Source: Planctomycetales bacterium
Lineage (GTDB): Bacteria; Planctomycetota; SBBH01
Direction of reading: 5' to 3'
Assembly: GCA_005239795.1 (NCBI GenBank)
Contig: SBBH01000045.1
Coordinates: forward strand, 1 to 16,962
Length of the DNA: 16,962 nt
Below are positions 13,681 to 16,962 of the stretch, in pieces (position 1 is the stretch's first letter; each line of letters opens with the position of its first letter). A program made the translations under genes and the position numbers. Under the pieces are notes generated by a model that searched no databases, was not told where the DNA came from, and worked only from the letters and a program-made list of their open reading frames with translations.

Positions 13681-15627
13681 ATGATGGATTCAGCGCGTCT
13701 GGCGGCCAACCTCGACGCCCTGGCCCAGGTGGACGCGGACCTGGCCGCACGCGTTAAGGCGTTTGGGCTCCCTGCCGAAAGAATCCTCCAGACAGCCTCC
13801 GGCGCCGTGACTCTTTCGGCGACCACCGAAAGTGGCCGCGAGGCGCTTCTCCACAGCCGCAACGACCCGGTCGGCGAGGCGCGCTCGCAGGTCGCGCGCG
13901 CGACCACCGAAGGGATCTCCGGCCTTCTCGTCTACGGGTTGGGGGCCGGCTATCACGTCCAGGAGCTCTTGAGCCGGCTTCCCCTGGTCTGCCGCGTCGC
14001 CGTCTTCGAGAAATCGATCGAGTCTCTCTGCATCGCCCTCGCCCTTCACGATTGGGCCGAGATGATCCGCACGGGGCGCCTTATGCTCCTGGTGGACTTG
14101 TCCAAACCCGCCATCATCCAGCGCCTCGGCCAGTACACCCTGAATTTTTTCGCCAAGACGGAGGTTTTCGCCCACCCCGCCTCCTGGGCGGCCTTCCCCG
14201 CCTACTATGGCGGGGTGCGCAAGGTGGTCGAGGAGTTCTTCGCGTACGCCCGCATGAACCTCCACACGCTTGCAGAGCTTTCGAAGATCACCATGATGAA
14301 CGTCTGTCTGAACCTCTCCTCGTATGTTTTCGCGCCGGGGGTGAAGGATCTGGCCGGCGCGGCGGCGGGACGCCCCGCGATCCTGGTGGCGGGGGGGCCC
14401 TCCCTGACCCGCAACATCGATCTCCTGGGAGAGGCCGCCAAGGGAGCCGTGGTCATTTCGGTCCCGACTGTATTCCGGACGCTTTTGGATCGCGGTGTCG
14501 TTCCTGATTTTGTCACGTGCCTGGACTACCACAAGATCTCCGCGAAATACTTCGAGGGGTTCGAGACGCCGCCGCCGGTGACCCTGATCTGCGACCCCAA
14601 AGTCTCTTATGCTGTCGTTGACACGTATCCGGGGCCCAAGCGTTTCTTCAACCATCCGTTCTTGGCCGCCGTCCTCAAGGACGCCGACTTCGACAAGGGG
14701 ACGATCCGCTGGGGGGCGACCGTGGCGCATCTGTCGCTGTATCTGGCGGAGTTTTTGGGGGCCGACCCGATCATCCTCGTGGGGCAGGACCTCTGCTACC
14801 CCTACGGGATCACCCACATGCCGGGGACGGCGATCCACGAAAACTGGGTCCCCGAGTTCAACCGGTTCTCGACCTTCGAGATGAAGGAATGGGAAACCCT
14901 CCTGAGGGTCCGGCCGATCCTGAGGCGAGCCGTCGATCTGGACGGCTCTCCCGTCTACACCGATGAGCAGATGTTCACGTATCTGGTGCATTTCGAGGAG
15001 GATTTCCTCAAGATGCGGGCCAAGGTCATCGACGCGACGGAAGGGGGGCTCCCCAAGCAAGGGACCACCCGGATGACGCTCGCGGACGCGATCCGGACTT
15101 ATTGCCAGACTCCCTTCCCGCGTGAAAAGATCGCCCCTCCGGCGCCGCCGGAGGGGGGCGTCGACGAGATCCGTTCCCGGACACTCTCGGCCCTCCAGCG
15201 CCAGATGCGCGATTTCGAGGAGGTCGGCCGGTATTACGCCGAGGTGCTTTCCATTCTGGGTGAGATCCATGAGAAGCTGTCGCGCGGGGAGGACGCCTCC
15301 TCCCTCATTCGCAAGGTGCGCGAGGAAGCAAAAAAAATCGATGCGTTCAAGGAAACCCACAAGCTCGTCGCGGGCCTGGCACAGCCGGATGAGTTCCGCA
15401 GAATCAAGGCGGATCTCGAGATGGCCACGGTCCCCGCGGCGGGCCTCGAGCGTCAGAAGAGGGAGCTCGCGCGCGACCGCGCTTATCTGGGGGGGCTGGC
15501 CAATGCCTGCGAGATCCTGAAGGCATATCTGAAACTTCCCTTGGAAAGGCTCGAGGGGCGGTCTGGGGGGCCTCCCGAGGCGCTTCTTGCGTCAGGGGGA
15601 GAAACAGCTTCCGCCTGTCCCTCTTGA
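13681..15627 (+). CDS. Maf-type motility accessory factor (DUF115 / MptE-like), putative flagellin glycosyltransferase
   Basis: The 648-residue protein belongs to the motility-associated Maf family (DUF115 core, related to the pterin pyrophosphokinase MptE). The N-terminal part (about 50-190) holds LLVYGLGAGYHVQELLSRLP and VAVFEKSIESL. The core at about 200-460 has the marker GRPAILVAGGPSLTRNIDLL (230-249), VPDFVTCLDYH (274-284), and VGQDLCYPYGITHMPGTA (367-384). The segment ATEGGLPKQGTTRMTLADAI (452-471) closes the core. A C-terminal helical region follows, ending in an alanine-rich tail. Maf proteins are thought to add nonulosonic acids, such as pseudaminic or legionaminic acid, to flagellin serines and threonines. 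The location near flagellin and fliS fits, but no sugar synthesis gene is in the window. ATG 13681 is followed directly by a second ATG. Confidence 0.93.
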   Translation: MMDSARLAANLDALAQVDADLAARVKAFGLPAERILQTASGAVTLSATTESGREALLHSRNDPVGEARSQVARATTEGISGLLVYGLGAGYHVQELLSRLPLVCRVAVFEKSIESLCIALALHDWAEMIRTGRLMLLVDLSKPAIIQRLGQYTLNFFAKTEVFAHPASWAAFPAYYGGVRKVVEEFFAYARMNLHTLAELSKITMMNVCLNLSSYVFAPGVKDLAGAAAGRPAILVAGGPSLTRNIDLLGEAAKGAVVISVPTVFRTLLDRGVVPDFVTCLDYHKISAKYFEGFETPPPVTLICDPKVSYAVVDTYPGPKRFFNHPFLAAVLKDADFDKGTIRWGATVAHLSLYLAEFLGADPIILVGQDLCYPYGITHMPGTAIHENWVPEFNRFSTFEMKEWETLLRVRPILRRAVDLDGSPVYTDEQMFTYLVHFEEDFLKMRAKVIDATEGGLPKQGTTRMTLADAIRTYCQTPFPREKIAPPAPPEGGVDEIRSRTLSALQRQMRDFEEVGRYYAEVLSILGEIHEKLSRGEDASSLIRKVREEAKKIDAFKETHKLVAGLAQPDEFRRIKADLEMATVPAAGLERQKRELARDRAYLGGLANACEILKAYLKLPLERLEGRSGGPPEALLASGGETASACPS

Positions 15628-15729
15628 TTCAAATCCCTTCAGCAGAGTTCGCGACCTGCCGATCAGAAACGGCGTGAGGTTGCCGTCCAGTCTTGTGCGG
15701 ATCGCCGCGTTGTTAAGAAGGATTTACGA

Positions 15730-15957
15730 CTACTTCTGAGATTTCGCGTGCCCTGTGAGAGGCGCGCCGTCTTTGCCGACCACGTCGCCGCATCCCCGGC
15801 AGTAGAGTCCTTGGACGCTTTGAAGCCGGTGGAATCGGGTGATGATCGTCGTGTAGCCACATTTTCGGCAGACGACGCGGGAAGCGGGATCGACCGATTC
15901 AGATTGCATCATGCCGGCCAATCGATGGCCCAGAAACGGATTCTTCTCCCACGTCAT
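15730..15957 (-). CDS. Possible small zinc-ribbon protein
   Basis: This 75-residue frame reads leftwards and carries two CxxC pairs (C30-C33 in VVCRKCGYTT, and C53-C56 in GLYCRGCGDVV), spaced as in a zinc ribbon. The part between them (IITRFHRLQSVQ) is basic and amphipathic. I do not recognise a specific family. ATG 15957 has no clear Shine-Dalgarno, and an internal ATG at residue 16 would leave both CxxC pairs intact. An AT-rich stretch with a TATAAT box lies 80-90 bases upstream on the same strand. A competing + strand frame over the same bases has no recognisable features. Real expression is uncertain, but the cysteine pattern makes this reading the better one. Confidence 0.5.
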   Translation of the reverse strand: MTWEKNPFLGHRLAGMMQSESVDPASRVVCRKCGYTTIITRFHRLQSVQGLYCRGCGDVVGKDGAPLTGHAKSQK

Positions 15958-16012
15958 AAAGGTGAGAGATGTCTACCCCGAAATAGCTCCTGTGTCAAGC
16001 TGGTAGCGTCTC

Positions 16013-16044
16013 TGGTTTATCGTGAACGTAAACCAATTATTATA
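16013..16044 (-). promoter_or_regulatory. AT-rich promoter-like segment with inverted repeat upstream of the zinc-ribbon frame
   Basis: On the - strand a perfect TATAAT occurs (complement of 16039-16044). Just downstream, near a predicted start point, is a perfect 7-bp inverted repeat with arms TGGTTTA 16013-16019 and TAAACCA 16029-16035. The -35 region at the standard distance (TTCAGC) is a poor match. The repeat could be an operator, or a hairpin ending the upstream - strand gene, though no T run follows it. The base composition differs clearly from the GC-rich surroundings. Confidence 0.35.
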
Positions 16045-16056
16045 AGTTGTTTAAAA

Positions 16057-16962
16057 TCAAGCTGAAGATTCCTTTGGGATTCCTGTTGGTGCGAGGAGCT
16101 CTTGCGGGGCGAACGCGCGGAGGCGCTTGCGCAGCCGCAAGCGGTTTCCCGAGCCGAAGTAGGTGAGTTCGTCGGCGCACCGGCTCATCATGAGGATTCC
16201 AAGTCCCCCACGCTTTCCTTGGGCGTGGATTTTTTTCGCCTTGGCGTAGGGATCCTCGCCATGGATCTCATCGAGATAGGTTCCATAGGCGAATCCTTCT
16301 CCTTCGTCGGCCACCTCGATCGAGACCCCCTCGAGGTCCACCGTGAATAGGACTTCCACCGACTTGGTTGGGCTTGCGCGGTGGCCATGGCGCCAGGCGT
16401 TGTCGACCGCTTCCTTGAACGCCGCGTGCAGGGAGCTTTTGTCGGATTCCGTGAGTCCCGTGCGTCCCAGCAGGTCCCCCATGAGCTCGGCGGCCCGTTC
16501 GATGTTCGATTCGTCCGTTAGGAACCGGAAGGCCGTCTGGTGGAGAACGATCTCCCGGTCGCGGGGGACGCGGCCGAGCTCCATCTCCGCCAATGCGAAC
16601 AGCTCCGAGATATCGAAAGGTTCCACGAAGAAGTCGTTTTCCCAGATCTTGAAGGAATGGAGGCGGCGGGGGTCGACGCCGCGGGGATAGATCTTGACGA
16701 TCGATACGAGGCTTTTTTTCTTCTCGATCTTGATCTTGGCGACGAAATCGTCCGCCTTGGGAGCGGCGTCACGCAGGACGATAAGGTCGGGCTGGATCCG
16801 ATCGAAATCCTTCAAGGCATCTACGCAGTGGGGCGCCCAGTGGTACCGCCGCGCGCCTCCCTGGAAGCGCAGTTCCATGACCTCTTCGAAGATGCTCCGA
16901 TCGGGGTCGACGACCAGGACCGACGCGTGGCGGGAGCGTCCTGGGGCAGCCGCAGCCGGGGG
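16057..16962 (-). CDS. Degenerate receiver domain fused to RsbW-like histidine-kinase-type ATPase (5' partial)
   Basis: The frame runs leftwards from the right edge with no stop. The ATG at 16878 is internal, because the 28 codons before it encode the start of a receiver domain (ASVLVVDPDRS). Numbered from that ATG, the receiver spans up to about 105. At the phosphoacceptor site it reads PDLIVLRDAAP where PDLIVLD is expected, and the conserved lysine before PF is glutamate (FFVEPFD), so it is probably not phosphorylated. An RsbW-like ATPase follows at about 115-250, with the N box EAVDNAWRHGH (156-166), DEGEGF (191-196) and GGLGILMM (224-231). Such proteins act as anti-sigma kinases or partner-switch regulators. 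Whether it controls the flagellar genes cannot be seen here. Confidence 0.9.
   Translation of the reverse strand, partial: PPAAAAPGRSRHASVLVVDPDRSIFEEVMELRFQGGARRYHWAPHCVDALKDFDRIQPDLIVLRDAAPKADDFVAKIKIEKKKSLVSIVKIYPRGVDPRRLHSFKIWENDFFVEPFDISELFALAEMELGRVPRDREIVLHQTAFRFLTDESNIERAAELMGDLLGRTGLTESDKSSLHAAFKEAVDNAWRHGHRASPTKSVEVLFTVDLEGVSIEVADEGEGFAYGTYLDEIHGEDPYAKAKKIHAQGKRGGLGILMMSRCADELTYFGSGNRLRLRKRLRAFAPQELLAPTGIPKESSA

Noticed and set aside
13690..15360. Long - strand open frame of 556 codons opposite maf
   Set aside because: It mirrors the maf codons and has repetitive charged composition; the + strand frame carries all the Maf family motifs.
15658..15674. GCCG-ATCAGAAA-CGGC hairpin as a terminator for maf
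   Set aside because: Only a 4-bp stem with an 8-base loop and no T run; too weak to support.
15990..16040. tRNA-like segment (AGCTGGTAGCG resembles a D arm)
   Set aside because: No acceptor stem, no T arm with GGTTCGA, and the neighbouring stem does not fit an anticodon arm.
15748..16065. + strand frame of 105 codons over the zinc-ribbon region
   Set aside because: It has no recognisable motif, and the opposite strand has the paired CxxC pattern and a promoter-like box in the right orientation.

Overview
This window is one long run of late flagellar genes, almost all on the + strand, from a GC-rich bacterium with an outer membrane. FlgH (L ring) and FlgI (P ring) are both present, which implies a diderm envelope. 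The gene order is flgA(end)-flgH-flgI-flgJ-flgN-flgK-flgL-fliW-csrA-flagellin-flaG-like-fliD-fliS-unknown-maf. The large FlgL, FliD and flagellin, built with repeated flagellin-hook-IN-like modules, recall filament proteins of Planctomycetota and related or uncultured phyla. That placement is an impression from sequence style. I cannot assign a phylum from this window.

Region 1 (1-3137) holds ring, rod and chaperone genes: the end of flgA, then flgH, flgI, a short rod-binding flgJ without a hydrolase domain, and a flgN-like gene. No flgM lies between flgJ and flgN, because those two genes overlap. Region 2 (3218-6834) holds the hook-filament junction genes flgK and flgL, which overlap by 4 bases. 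Two arrays of 7-base tandem repeats interrupt the otherwise tight operon. One is inside the 5' end of flgI (892-968) and one is between flgN and flgK (3141-3203).

Region 3 (6863-9299) is the fliW-csrA-flagellin control module. Before the flagellin gene there is a candidate sigma-28 promoter (TAAAGTTT-N12-GACGATCA). Its predicted leader of about 60 nt carries two CARGGA motifs, one in a hairpin loop and one on the Shine-Dalgarno sequence. This is the layout expected if CsrA represses flagellin translation and FliW relieves it. Region 4 (9332-15627) holds the FlaG-like protein, the 1060-residue cap protein FliD, the flagellin export chaperone FliS, a small uncharacterised protein in the usual fliT position, and a Maf-type (DUF115) putative flagellin glycosyltransferase.

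Region 5 (15628-16962) changes character. On the - strand there is a possible small zinc-ribbon protein behind an AT-rich promoter-like segment. After it comes the 3' part of a gene for a degenerate response-regulator receiver fused to an RsbW-like ATPase, which runs off the right edge.

I found no RNA genes, insertion sequences, CRISPR arrays or origins. The best candidates for something little described are the foldable heptamer arrays, the CsrA-type flagellin leader, the module-expanded FliD and FlgL, and the pseudo-receiver/RsbW fusion.
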